Assembly: GCA_047606825.1 (NCBI GenBank)
Contig: JASGDY010000001.1
Location: forward strand, 38,374-102,373
Reading direction: 5' to 3'
Origin: Rhizosphaericola sp047606825
GTDB taxonomy: Bacteria; Bacteroidota; Bacteroidia; Chitinophagales; Chitinophagaceae
Length of the DNA stretch: 64,000 nucleotides
The position numbers and the translations under genes were made by a program. The notes below the pieces were generated by a model. That model was not told the DNA's origin. It worked only from the letters and a program-made list of their open reading frames with translations, and did no database searches. Below, piece by piece: positions 8,968-17,698 of this stretch. How positions within the stretch are numbered: position 1 is the first letter of the stretch; each line of letters opens with the position of its first letter.

Positions 8968-10113
8968 TTAAAAGTATTTTAACTTGTAAAATATCAAAAT
9001 AGGATTGTCATGGTCATTCTTATTAATAATATCCTTATATAGTTCAGTCATATTCCCTTTTATTGAATTTTTATTTTTCATTAGCCATTTTTTCAACATC
9101 GAAACAGTACAACATGTTATTAATGTATCATTTGTTTGAAAGATTTCACCCATAAATAAACTGTACATAGAATTATGGCTTGAATCAGTTTTTGCAATAT
9201 GTTTTGATTTTATATTGTAATATGCTTGCATTCGACCTCCCCCTTTTTCTATATAATTAAAACCAATAAATTTTGATGTCATTACAAGAGATTTGCCAAG
9301 ATAAGAATGCTTAGGAATTTGTTGAATCATATCATTTGTTGACTTGAATTCAGATGGGAGATTGTCCCCTCCAAAGGAAATTAAATAAGCACTTTTTCGA
9401 GTTCCATTATCCAATAAAGAATAGTATACATTACTTAATGGAGGATTATAATATAAGCTATCTCCACATGTATACAAGCCTCCTGTAAATCCAATTCTAG
9501 CATCAATATTCCATGGTATATTGAAAAATACATCTTTTACATTATTATCCGAATCCGTCACCAAGACATTATAGTCTTTATATCTCCCTTCACCACCATT
9601 ATTAAGAAAATAATAAAACAAATTCGGGCTCTTTAAAGCAATGGCTGTAGCACCATTTTTCAAAAAAATTTCTCGAATAAACCTCCCATTTATTGTATAC
9701 TCCAAAAGCCTCTTTTTAGGTAAATTACATAGTATAAAAATAGTATTATGACTCTTATTGTAGGCAATGTCAGATATTTTCGTATAAAGACCTTTGGATA
9801 CACCTAAAGCTCCTATATCATGTTCATACTTTCCATTAATATCAAAGACCTTTACCGAGGCATATTTAACATCTAAAATATAAATATAATTGTCAACAAT
9901 TAATAATTTGTCAATATTGCTAAGAGGTGTAGTAATACTATCGTTGCTTTCAAGGATAATATACCAAAAACTATCTATAACCTGAGATATTGGCAAACTA
10001 TTGTCATTTATATCTATATAAACCATATTCTTATCAAGAACATGATTAGATTTCGTTTCTTTATTATCACAAGAATACAAACCCAAAAGTATAAAGCACA
10101 ACAAGCGATACAT
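8968..10113 (-). CDS. 6-bladed beta-propeller lipoprotein
   Basis: 381 residues with a lipoprotein signal (MYRLLCFILLGLYSC, lipobox Cys at residue 15), so probably anchored in the outer membrane. Blade-like repeats follow: NYIYILDVKYASVKVFDIN, TIFILCNLPKKRLLEYTING and others. The family resembles the BF3164-type/DUF5128 propellers common in Bacteroidota. It is first in the operon with DUF1573, a second propeller and an outer-membrane barrel, after a 745-bp AT-rich gap. Codon and base use are strikingly AT-rich compared with genes on both sides of the 8.5-11.7 kb region, which hints at transfer. Confidence 0.83.
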   Translation of the reverse strand: MYRLLCFILLGLYSCDNKETKSNHVLDKNMVYIDINDNSLPISQVIDSFWYIILESNDSITTPLSNIDKLLIVDNYIYILDVKYASVKVFDINGKYEHDIGALGVSKGLYTKISDIAYNKSHNTIFILCNLPKKRLLEYTINGRFIREIFLKNGATAIALKSPNLFYYFLNNGGEGRYKDYNVLVTDSDNNVKDVFFNIPWNIDARIGFTGGLYTCGDSLYYNPPLSNVYYSLLDNGTRKSAYLISFGGDNLPSEFKSTNDMIQQIPKHSYLGKSLVMTSKFIGFNYIEKGGGRMQAYYNIKSKHIAKTDSSHNSMYSLFMGEIFQTNDTLITCCTVSMLKKWLMKNKNSIKGNMTELYKDIINKNDHDNPILIFYKLKYF

Positions 10114-10858
10114 ATAAAAAAGAAATTGTTTTAAATCAAATGAATTAAAGGTAGAGTGCTTTCTATTGATTTATAATTAAATATTAAATAGACGAAATAT
10201 TTAATATTTAATATAATTTATAAATAAATGAAGAGAAAATAAGCAAATTTATCTAAATTGATATATTATACTATCATTAATATCCGAGTTTTGTAACTAA
10301 ATGTTAAAATATGCCATAATTATTAACAACATTGAGTTTGGTCATTTTCCTTTTTTCGCCAAAATAGACTTAGATGAAAAATTCATTATTGGGAGAACGG
10401 CTGGCTGGAGGCATTTTCAATGTTAACTTACCGCTTTATTGGGAAAAACGTTCGAAAAATGTTAGGATTAATATATAGACTTGTTTACACAAAGACAACT
10501 AATAACATATTCTAAAAATCACCGTTCTAGTTTACTGCAACAGAATACTTTCTTATTACTGACCTCCCTCCAACTGCCTACATATTTGTAGATCAATATC
10601 TTACCGCCTAATTCTACTGTGCTAGTATTCGCTAATGCATTCAAAGTAATACTCTATTTTCTAGTTTATCTATCGGTTTAATTCCTCTACTTTTTAATTA
10701 CTAAAAGGTAGTAGATACGGAAAATTAAACAAAATGTATTGTACATTTCTTCATCATAATAATTTTTGCTCTTTCACAGCATTAAATAATCTGTACAAAA
10801 CATGCAAAACAATCTAGAAAGTTGTTGAGAAAAAGATTTTTACTTTTTCTCAACAACT
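10114..10858. other. 745-bp AT-rich intergenic region
   Basis: I see no gene-like reading frame. The stretch is very AT-rich and should hold the promoter of the leftward propeller operon close to 10114-10200. No confident -7 box was found. Its right end is the long hairpin at 10818-10860. Confidence 0.5.
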
Positions 10859-10860
10859 TT
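10818..10860 (-). terminator. 18-bp perfect hairpin at the stop codon of the small peptide gene
   Basis: Positions 10818-10835 are the exact reverse complement of 10843-10860, with a 7-nt loop. The right arm includes the stop codon of the peptide gene (10859). The sequence after the stem on the minus strand is only moderately T-rich, so this may be a terminator or an mRNA-stabilising 3' stem. Confidence 0.7.
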
Positions 10861-11107
10861 ATTCATTCTCGAAGGGGCATGCAGTTGGGACACACTTATT
10901 ATCTCCTTCATCTGTACACACAGTAGCATAAGCGAAGACTTTTCCATCAGAACCATAACAGTTCCATACTGAAGGACCTGTGTATGTTGTCGGTTCAGCC
11001 TTGGCACTCTTAAATAACTGGAAATTGCCATTTGAGTCGAATGATAAGTTCAATAAAAAAGTAGCAATAAAAAAGACTCCTGTAAGAAAAGCTTGAATTT
11101 TTTTCAT
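10859..11107 (-). CDS. Small secreted Cys-rich peptide precursor (NVEALA-like)
   Basis: 82 residues from the ATG at 11107 (MKKIQAFLTGVFFIATFLLN). The start 12 codons upstream would put extra residues before a classic MKK signal. After the hydrophobic leader comes an Asn/Ser stretch ending in AKAEP, then a mature part with four cysteines (WNC...TVC...NKC...TAC) and an acidic end FENE. The plan (leader, short motif ending in A-x-A, Cys-rich tail) resembles the NVEALA-type peptides of Bacteroidota, but the NVEALA motif itself is absent. It is a separate unit closed by an 18-bp hairpin, upstream of the propeller/DUF1573/barrel operon. Function is unknown. Confidence 0.68.
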   Translation of the reverse strand: MKKIQAFLTGVFFIATFLLNLSFDSNGNFQLFKSAKAEPTTYTGPSVWNCYGSDGKVFAYATVCTDEGDNKCVPTACPFENE

Positions 11108-11791
11108 TTTTAAAAAGTTTTGGAGTAAAAAAGGTTTATGCAAATTACATTTTTTTAACTAAAAAATATAGGCAATATATAATTTAACTTATAGTTAACA
11201 TAAATGACCTTGCGTTTGGATTTCGTTTAGCTCTTTGAAAGCATTGTCAGTATTGAGTTTCCGGGTATTTTTGAATGGAAACGATTTGAATTTTCGAAAA
11301 TATAAAAAACATAACTTATTGATTATCAATTATTAAAAAAATAATAAAACTTTTTTTGGCTCATTATACCACTCTTTTTGTATAAATCTGTTTTTGGAAG
11401 AATGTCCTTAAATCAACTGTTTCAGGAAACTCAATTACAATATTTCATAGAACAAAAATCTAATCAATTGAATATCTGTAACTTATAATGCAACGATAAT
11501 GATATTAGTTATATTAAGTAGAGAAACCATCACCCCCCAAACTAACCAATTTATTTTTTCCATTTTTTCTACCATTCAACGACTGTTAAGTTGATTTAAT
11601 TATTGCGTTTGACCCTCTTGTTCAACTTGTCATTCTGTGCGCATTGCATTTTTTATTTTTAACTTCTTACTTCACACTATCTTAAGACGATACGGCTAGC
11701 AAGTAAAAATTTGAATAGGTTTTCCCATATAAAACGAGATTCGACAATATGGCTCTATTTATTTTTTCGTAACATTGCCGAAAGCTTTTCC
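11108..11791. other. 684-bp AT-rich divergent intergenic region
   Basis: No convincing gene. It separates the leftward peptide gene from the rightward GH3 gene and should hold both promoters. A near-match to the -7 box on the minus strand (GTAATTTGC, 11140-11148) could serve the peptide gene. Base composition matches the AT-rich block to the left and not the GH3 gene. Confidence 0.4.
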
Positions 11792-13324
11792 ATGAATCTG
11801 ATGAGTTCTGCCATATCGCGTCTGGCGCGTTTTCGTTACTGGCGTATCGAGGCGTGGATGGAACATCCCATCGATGCACAGAACGAAGTGTTGGACAACT
11901 TGTTGATGCATGGGCAATACACGAAGTTTGGTGCCCGGTACGGCATGACCCGTGACTGGACATCCGATGAATTTAGGAAAAACGTGCCGCTCTCCTCCTA
12001 TGAGGATTTGTTGCCGTACATCGAACTGATAAAGGAAGGTCAGGAAAACATCCTTTGGAACACGCCCGTCAACTGGTTTGCCAAAAGCAGCGGCACCAGT
12101 GGCGGCAAGAGTAAGTTTATCCCCATCTCGGACGAAAGCCTGGAAGACTGCCACTACCAAGGTGCCAAAGACGTGCTGACCATGTACTACAACCAATATC
12201 CTGAAAGTGAGCTGCTGACGGGTAAAGGACTGGTCATCGGTGGTAGCCACCAGGTCAGCCAGCTCAACGAGGATATCTACTATGGCGACCTCAGCGCGGT
12301 GTTGATGCAGAACACACCTTTCTGGGGCGAATGGATACGTACTCCCGAACTTTCCATCGCGCTGATGGATGAATGGGAAAGTAAAATCGAGGCCATGGCA
12401 CACGCCACCATCCGCGAAAACGTCACTTCCATCTCGGGCGTACCATCCTGGACAATGGTGCTGCTCCACCGCATACTGGAAATAACGGGTAAAAAACAGG
12501 TCTGCGAGATATGGCCCAACCTGGAGCTGTACATGCACGGCGGCGTCTCATTCGCGCCATACAGGGAAGCATTTACCCAAATCATCGGAAAGGAAATCCA
12601 TTACCTCAACATGTACAATGCCAGCGAGGGATTCTTTGCCGCGCAGGACAAGCCATTGACCGACGGAAGCATGCTACTCTTTGTACAACACGGCATCTAC
12701 TACGAGTTTCTACCCTTGGAGGAACTGGACAAGCCAGTGCCGCAAACCGTCGCTTTGGGAGAAGTTGAATTGGCAAAACCTTACGCGCTGGTCGTCTCCA
12801 CCAATGGAGGGTTGTGGCGCTATGTTGTCGGTGACACGGTACGTTTTACAAGCCTATATCCATTTAGGATAGAAGTGACAGGACGCATCAAAGGATTTAT
12901 CAATGCATTTGGAGAGGAACTTATCGTTGACAACACGGACAAAGCCGTTGCACGCGCCTGCCTGATGACCAACGCCAGTATCATGGACTACACGGCCGGT
13001 CCCATCTATTTTGACAACAAACAGTCCGGCGCACATGAATGGATTGTCGAATTTGACCAACAACCCGACGACCTTACTACGTTTACACAAGTACTGGACA
13101 AGGAACTTCAAAACCTCAACAGCGACTACGAGGCAAAACGACACAACAATATGGTACTCAATATGCCGCTTATCCATTCCGTCGCCAAAGGGACATTCAA
13201 TGTATGGATGAAAAAGCGTGGTAAACTTGGAGGACAACACAAAGTTCCACGGTTGGCCAACAACAGGACCTATCTCGACGAAATATTAAAGGAAATCGCC
13301 AATCCTGAAAAAATAATAGCTTAG
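11792..13324 (+). CDS. GH3 family adenylate-forming protein
   Basis: About 510 residues from the ATG at 11792 (MNLMSSAISRLARFRYW). GH3 proteins are ANL-type acyl-adenylating enzymes; plant members join amino acids to auxin, and bacterial substrates are mostly unknown. The ATP-binding P-loop AKSSGTSGGKSKFIPIS lies near residue 100. Other family landmarks are YNASEGFFAAQD (adenine-binding region) and LWRYVVGDTVRF, with the C-terminal domain after GRIKGFINAFGEEL. The upstream ATG at 11711 would add 27 residues of poor family fit. The short membrane gene at 13330 follows after 5 bp and is probably co-transcribed. Confidence 0.9.
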   Translation: MNLMSSAISRLARFRYWRIEAWMEHPIDAQNEVLDNLLMHGQYTKFGARYGMTRDWTSDEFRKNVPLSSYEDLLPYIELIKEGQENILWNTPVNWFAKSSGTSGGKSKFIPISDESLEDCHYQGAKDVLTMYYNQYPESELLTGKGLVIGGSHQVSQLNEDIYYGDLSAVLMQNTPFWGEWIRTPELSIALMDEWESKIEAMAHATIRENVTSISGVPSWTMVLLHRILEITGKKQVCEIWPNLELYMHGGVSFAPYREAFTQIIGKEIHYLNMYNASEGFFAAQDKPLTDGSMLLFVQHGIYYEFLPLEELDKPVPQTVALGEVELAKPYALVVSTNGGLWRYVVGDTVRFTSLYPFRIEVTGRIKGFINAFGEELIVDNTDKAVARACLMTNASIMDYTAGPIYFDNKQSGAHEWIVEFDQQPDDLTTFTQVLDKELQNLNSDYEAKRHNNMVLNMPLIHSVAKGTFNVWMKKRGKLGGQHKVPRLANNRTYLDEILKEIANPEKIIA

Positions 13325-13329
13325 CATCC

Positions 13330-13551
13330 ATGCAGCAACCTCAAAACAAACAACGCAACAAATGCCAGCTATTGACGCTGCTCTTTTTGGCTATTGCCGT
13401 CGTTTACATCCGGCAGGTTTATGTCGCGTCACAGATTGTCACCGACAACCGAACCGGAAAAATCGTTTTTAAGAGTGTCGTCGCCGGAATAGCACTTTTT
13501 GTATCCTGGTACTATTTCAGGGAAGCGCGGAAAGCGGCAGGGAAGGAATAG
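13330..13551 (+). CDS. Small two-helix membrane protein
   Basis: 73 residues, with two hydrophobic segments (about 14-33, LLTLLFLAIAVVYIRQVYV, and 48-62, VVAGIALFVSWYYF) between basic ends. No family recognised. It starts 5 bp after the GH3 stop and probably shares its transcript. It converges on the TlpA-like gene, 48 bp away. Confidence 0.65.
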   Translation: MQQPQNKQRNKCQLLTLLFLAIAVVYIRQVYVASQIVTDNRTGKIVFKSVVAGIALFVSWYYFREARKAAGKE

Positions 13552-13599
13552 CAAAAAAGGATTGTTTTTTCCGCGTCTACCAACATACTGTTGGACACC

Positions 13600-14397
13600 C
13601 TATTTCAGCAACTGGTTCAGCGAAACGTTTCTTCCCAAAATCTTTCCGTTTGGGTCCAGCAATACATTTTGAGGTATTTGATGGATGGTAAAAAAACGCG
13701 CCATGCGACTTCCGAAACCATTGCCGGCAAAGCAATCCAGCCAGGGCAACTGGTCTTGCCGCGAAGCCAGCAGCCATCGGTTTTTGTCGTCGTCGAGGTT
13801 GACACTGCAAAGGGAAATCCCTTTTTGTTGTAGGACTGGGTATTGGTCTTTCAGTGTGGTGTTTTCCGCACGGCAGGGAACGCACCAACTCGCCCAGAAA
13901 ACAAGCAACGTCTTGTATCCATTGGGGAAATGCTGTGGCTGGTTGTGGACATCAGCGAGTGTCATATCGGGCATGCGCTTCCCGACCTGTGCACTGTCCA
14001 GTCCGTTCAGTTCATCTGATATATAGTGCGTGTAATGATTATGCACATTGTGCGACTGCATCACCTGCAATGTCTGCCGCAGAAACCCCGAATCTTTTCG
14101 GATGTCAAAATAATAGCTTAATGCCAATACGCCAGCCGTATCTGTATCGGGACGCGTTTGGATGTATTGGACGATGCTGTCTTTGTAACGGTTGTTGAGG
14201 TCATTGTATTGCGCCGTTATTTTTTGTTGCTCCGCCGCGAGATGCGGTTGCCGCAACTGTGCGCCATATTCCAGAATTTTCTGCGCCGTTTGTTGGTATG
14301 GCAGCGTATAGGATTGCTCCTCAATCAACTGCATCATATTCTGCGCACGACTATTGAAAAAACACAAAATCAGCAATAAAAACAAAAGGTGTTTCAT
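13600..14397 (-). CDS. TlpA-like thioredoxin-fold protein
   Basis: 265 residues from the ATG at 14397 (MKHLLFLLLILCFFNSRAQ signal peptide). An N-terminal helical region (about 25-140) precedes a TlpA/AhpC-TSA-type thioredoxin domain. That domain has the active site FWASWCVPCR, GISLCSVNLDDDKNRW and the cis-Pro segment IHQIPQNVLLDPNGKI. It is a predicted periplasmic disulfide reductase or redox partner. The gene diverges from sbcC across an 80-bp promoter region. It is one of two TlpA-like proteins in the window; the other (39745) has a DUF4369 domain instead of the helical region. Confidence 0.88.
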   Translation of the reverse strand: MKHLLFLLLILCFFNSRAQNMMQLIEEQSYTLPYQQTAQKILEYGAQLRQPHLAAEQQKITAQYNDLNNRYKDSIVQYIQTRPDTDTAGVLALSYYFDIRKDSGFLRQTLQVMQSHNVHNHYTHYISDELNGLDSAQVGKRMPDMTLADVHNQPQHFPNGYKTLLVFWASWCVPCRAENTTLKDQYPVLQQKGISLCSVNLDDDKNRWLLASRQDQLPWLDCFAGNGFGSRMARFFTIHQIPQNVLLDPNGKILGRNVSLNQLLK

Positions 14398-14465
14398 CGG
14401 ATAAAGATAAGGCAACGTAAACCAAAAAGCCGTTAATTTTCAATTTCCAATTCTCCATTCTCAAC

Positions 14466-14473
14466 TATATTTG
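14466..14473 (+). promoter_or_regulatory. -7 promoter box for sbcC (TATATTTG)
   Basis: TATATTTG matches TAnnTTTG and ends 4 nt before the ATG at 14478, implying a leaderless or nearly leaderless mRNA. A low-complexity stretch (caatttccaattctcc type, 14438-14465) precedes it. Confidence 0.5.
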
Positions 14474-14477
14474 AGCC

Positions 14478-17400
14478 ATGTTACCGAAACAGTTGACCAT
14501 ACAGGGATTATATTCTTATCAGGACAGACAGACGATAGATTTTGCACGGCTGACGGAGGCGGGCATTTTCGGTATTTTCGGTGCGGTGGGTTCGGGTAAG
14601 TCGTCGATTTTGGAAGCTATCGGTTTTGCGTTGTACGGAAAAACCGAACGTCTCAACGACCGTGAAAACCGCAACTACAACATGATGAACCTAAAGTCAA
14701 ATGAACTGTTGATTGATTTTGAATTTGAACACTACGACCATACCCGATACAGGTTTGTCGTCAAAGGAAAACGCAACAGCAAAAAGTTTCAGGACGTCAA
14801 GACTTTTAACAGGTCAGCCTACAAATGGGAAAACGACGAATGGATTCCACTCGAATCGGCGGACGCGACGCAGCTATTGGATTTAAGCTATGAAAATTTC
14901 AGACGAACCATCATCATTCCACAAGGGAAATTCCAGGAGTTTTTGCAGTTGGGTAATACGGAACGCACTAAAATGATGATGGACATTTTTCATCTGCACC
15001 GATATGATTTATTTGATAAAGTCAAAAAACTCGAAACCGAAAACGACCTCAACATCGCCAACCTGCAAGGCCAACTCACCAACTATAACAATAGCGACGA
15101 GAATGAACTGTTGGCAAAACAAGAGCAATTAAAAGAAACACAATCCAACGAAAAAATAATTAAAGAAAAGATAGTAAAATTAGAATCAGATTACCAATCT
15201 TTAAATAAACTAAAAGAACAGTTTGACTTATTAAATACCTACCGAACAAACTGTCAGGAACTCGAAAAACAAAAACCGTTTTTCGAGGAAAAACAAAAAA
15301 GATTGGAAGCTTTCCAGCAGGCGAAACTATATTTCGAGCCAAGTCTGTTAAGAAAAAAAGTATTGGAAAAAATCATCAAAAAAAGAAATGAAGACCTCCT
15401 AAAAAACAATGCATCTATTGGAAAAATCAACGAAAACATCAGGCGACAATCCGAGCAATGGGAAGTTGTGCAAAAAGACTATGCACAACTAGACGCGTGG
15501 CGACAGCAAGTGCTGGAACTCCAAACAGCACAAGACATCTGCCAGTACCAGTTGCAGTCACAAGAACTGCAAGAAAAAATAAACGCAGGAAAGAAACTTA
15601 TAGAAAAAGAAGAAAAAAACACAGAGCAACTTAGTCAGCAATACGAAACAATAGAAAAAAAAATACAACAAACAAAAGCAGAACAACCGAGCAATATCTT
15701 CGTATTTCAGGAAATCGGCGAATGGTTCCAACAAAAAAAATCATATCAAAAACAGCTAGACAATTGGCAGGAGCAAGCAGCAAAATTGCAGCAACGAATG
15801 GCTAATGGCAAAAACATTTTTCCTACACTTTCTTTTTCCTTTGACAACTGGCAACAGGAGTCTGAAACACAGAAAAACCAATACCAGCAAGCAATCGCCA
15901 ATTTACAGGAAGAAAAAAACAAATTGTCCATCAAGTCCGGACTACACCAGTATGCACGTAACCTACAAGACGGAGAACCCTGTCCGCTCTGCGGTGCCAT
16001 CCATCATCCCAACAAGTTGGAAGATGACACCCAAATGGCACACTCTATACAACAAATAGAACAGAAGATAACTGCCAACAAATACGCGCTGTCAACACTG
16101 GAAAATAATACCAGTAAGGCGAGCCAATATGCCGCTCAAATCAATAGCTTTGAAGAGCAGATACAAGATTTTTCAAACAATATCATCTCTCTAAAACAAA
16201 CATTGGACACACATCAGGCACAATTCCGTTGGACCGATTTTGATGCAAACAACGAAAATGATTTTCTTGAAAAAAAACAGGCGGCAGAAAAAAACATTGC
16301 AACCATCAACCAATCCGAAAAAGAATTGCCAATACTAAAAAAACAATTGGACAATTCAACGGAAACATTATACAAATACCAAAATGCACTGACGGAACGC
16401 CAAGCTCAATACGATGCAGCCATAGGACACATGGAAACATTGGCTTCACGCCTACAATGGATAGGGAAAGAAACCCTTCACCAATATACAAAAGAACAAT
16501 ACGCCCAACAAAAAACGGAGTTGGAAAGGAAGGTTTCCGACACGAAACACCAATACGAATCCTTGCATAAAGATTTGCAGGAACTCGACAAAAACAAAGC
16601 AGTTCTGATTGCCGAATCACAGTCCATCGAACAGGAAAAAGAAAAAGAAACCACGGAACTACAATCCATACAAACGCATATCGAACAATTGTTAAAACAG
16701 CATCTAACCCACGCTGAACAAGATATCTGGGACATCCTGCAACAGAACATCGACATCCCAAAAGGGAATGCGGAAATCTCACAATTCCAAAACCAGCTAT
16801 TCGCCGCAACAGAAAAGCGGACACAACTCGGAGCGCAATTAAAAGACCAATATTTTGATGAAGCGAGATGGCAACAATTGAATGAAGAACTACAGATTGC
16901 CAAAGCGTCCCTCAATAGCTATACCGCTATCGTCGTGCAGCTCACACAGACAATCGAACTATTGCGCGACAACCTCGCAAGGAAAAAACAACTCACACAG
17001 CAATTGGACGAAAAAATATTGCGGAAAGACAATATCCAGACGATGAAAGGGTTGTTTAGGGAAAGTGGATTTGTCAACTATATATCTTCCGTTTATTTAA
17101 AAAACCTTTGCATCGCCGCCAACGAACGTTTTAGTAAGTTGACGCACAACCAACTACATCTGGAACTGAGCGAAAGCAACGAATTTCTCGTTCGCGACCT
17201 TATCAACGACGGGAAAACTAGAAGTGCCAAAACCTTGTCCGGCGGGCAGACATTCCAGGCTTCGCTCTGCCTCGCACTTGCATTGGCGGACAGCGTCCAA
17301 TATCAAAACAAAAGCGAGCAGAACTTTTTCTTTTTGGACGAGGGTTTCGGTTCGTTGGACAAAGATTCCCTGGCGACCATCTACGAGACCCTCAAATCCC

Positions 17401-17519
17401 TACGGAGAGAAAACAGGATTGTCGGCATCATTTCGCATGTGGAAGACCTGCAACAGGAGATACCGCTATCTGTAACAGTTACAAACGATGCCGAAAAAGG
17501 CAGCCAAATTGAGGTGTAA
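14478..17519 (+). CDS. sbcC: SbcC-like SMC-family exonuclease ATPase
   Basis: 1013 residues with the full SbcC/Rad50 plan. Walker A GAVGSGKS is at residues 35-42 and the Q-loop region is IIIPQGKFQEFLQ. Long coiled coils flank a zinc hook CPLC at residues 502-505, exactly mid-protein. The C-terminal half has the ABC signature LSGGQTF and Walker B FFFLDEGFGSLD, followed by HVEDL. SbcC works with the nuclease SbcD to cut hairpins and protein-blocked DNA ends. No sbcD lies beside it here: the left neighbour is a divergent TlpA-like gene and the right a TonB receptor. The partner must be elsewhere if it exists. Intact and full length. Confidence 0.95.
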   Translation: MLPKQLTIQGLYSYQDRQTIDFARLTEAGIFGIFGAVGSGKSSILEAIGFALYGKTERLNDRENRNYNMMNLKSNELLIDFEFEHYDHTRYRFVVKGKRNSKKFQDVKTFNRSAYKWENDEWIPLESADATQLLDLSYENFRRTIIIPQGKFQEFLQLGNTERTKMMMDIFHLHRYDLFDKVKKLETENDLNIANLQGQLTNYNNSDENELLAKQEQLKETQSNEKIIKEKIVKLESDYQSLNKLKEQFDLLNTYRTNCQELEKQKPFFEEKQKRLEAFQQAKLYFEPSLLRKKVLEKIIKKRNEDLLKNNASIGKINENIRRQSEQWEVVQKDYAQLDAWRQQVLELQTAQDICQYQLQSQELQEKINAGKKLIEKEEKNTEQLSQQYETIEKKIQQTKAEQPSNIFVFQEIGEWFQQKKSYQKQLDNWQEQAAKLQQRMANGKNIFPTLSFSFDNWQQESETQKNQYQQAIANLQEEKNKLSIKSGLHQYARNLQDGEPCPLCGAIHHPNKLEDDTQMAHSIQQIEQKITANKYALSTLENNTSKASQYAAQINSFEEQIQDFSNNIISLKQTLDTHQAQFRWTDFDANNENDFLEKKQAAEKNIATINQSEKELPILKKQLDNSTETLYKYQNALTERQAQYDAAIGHMETLASRLQWIGKETLHQYTKEQYAQQKTELERKVSDTKHQYESLHKDLQELDKNKAVLIAESQSIEQEKEKETTELQSIQTHIEQLLKQHLTHAEQDIWDILQQNIDIPKGNAEISQFQNQLFAATEKRTQLGAQLKDQYFDEARWQQLNEELQIAKASLNSYTAIVVQLTQTIELLRDNLARKKQLTQQLDEKILRKDNIQTMKGLFRESGFVNYISSVYLKNLCIAANERFSKLTHNQLHLELSESNEFLVRDLINDGKTRSAKTLSGGQTFQASLCLALALADSVQYQNKSEQNFFFLDEGFGSLDKDSLATIYETLKSLRRENRIVGIISHVEDLQQEIPLSVTVTNDAEKGSQIEV

Positions 17520-17698
17520 GGGGGCGGGTTTTTGTGGAATGCCAGAAAAAGGCACCAAGGTCCCATGCGTTGTCGTCAGAATACATGTAACCTGCGACTT
17601 GCAAGCTGTAACACCACTTAATGTTTAGATAATATTCCCTTAACAATTAGGTAACATTAGCTTTTCACTTTTGCAGCTAGAACACAAATCGCATTTTT

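Noticed and set aside
17665..17680. TTCACTTTTGC as promoter of the Oar-like receptor
   Set aside because: One mismatch to TAnnTTTG and no supporting -33 element; mentioned with the gene but not listed as a site.
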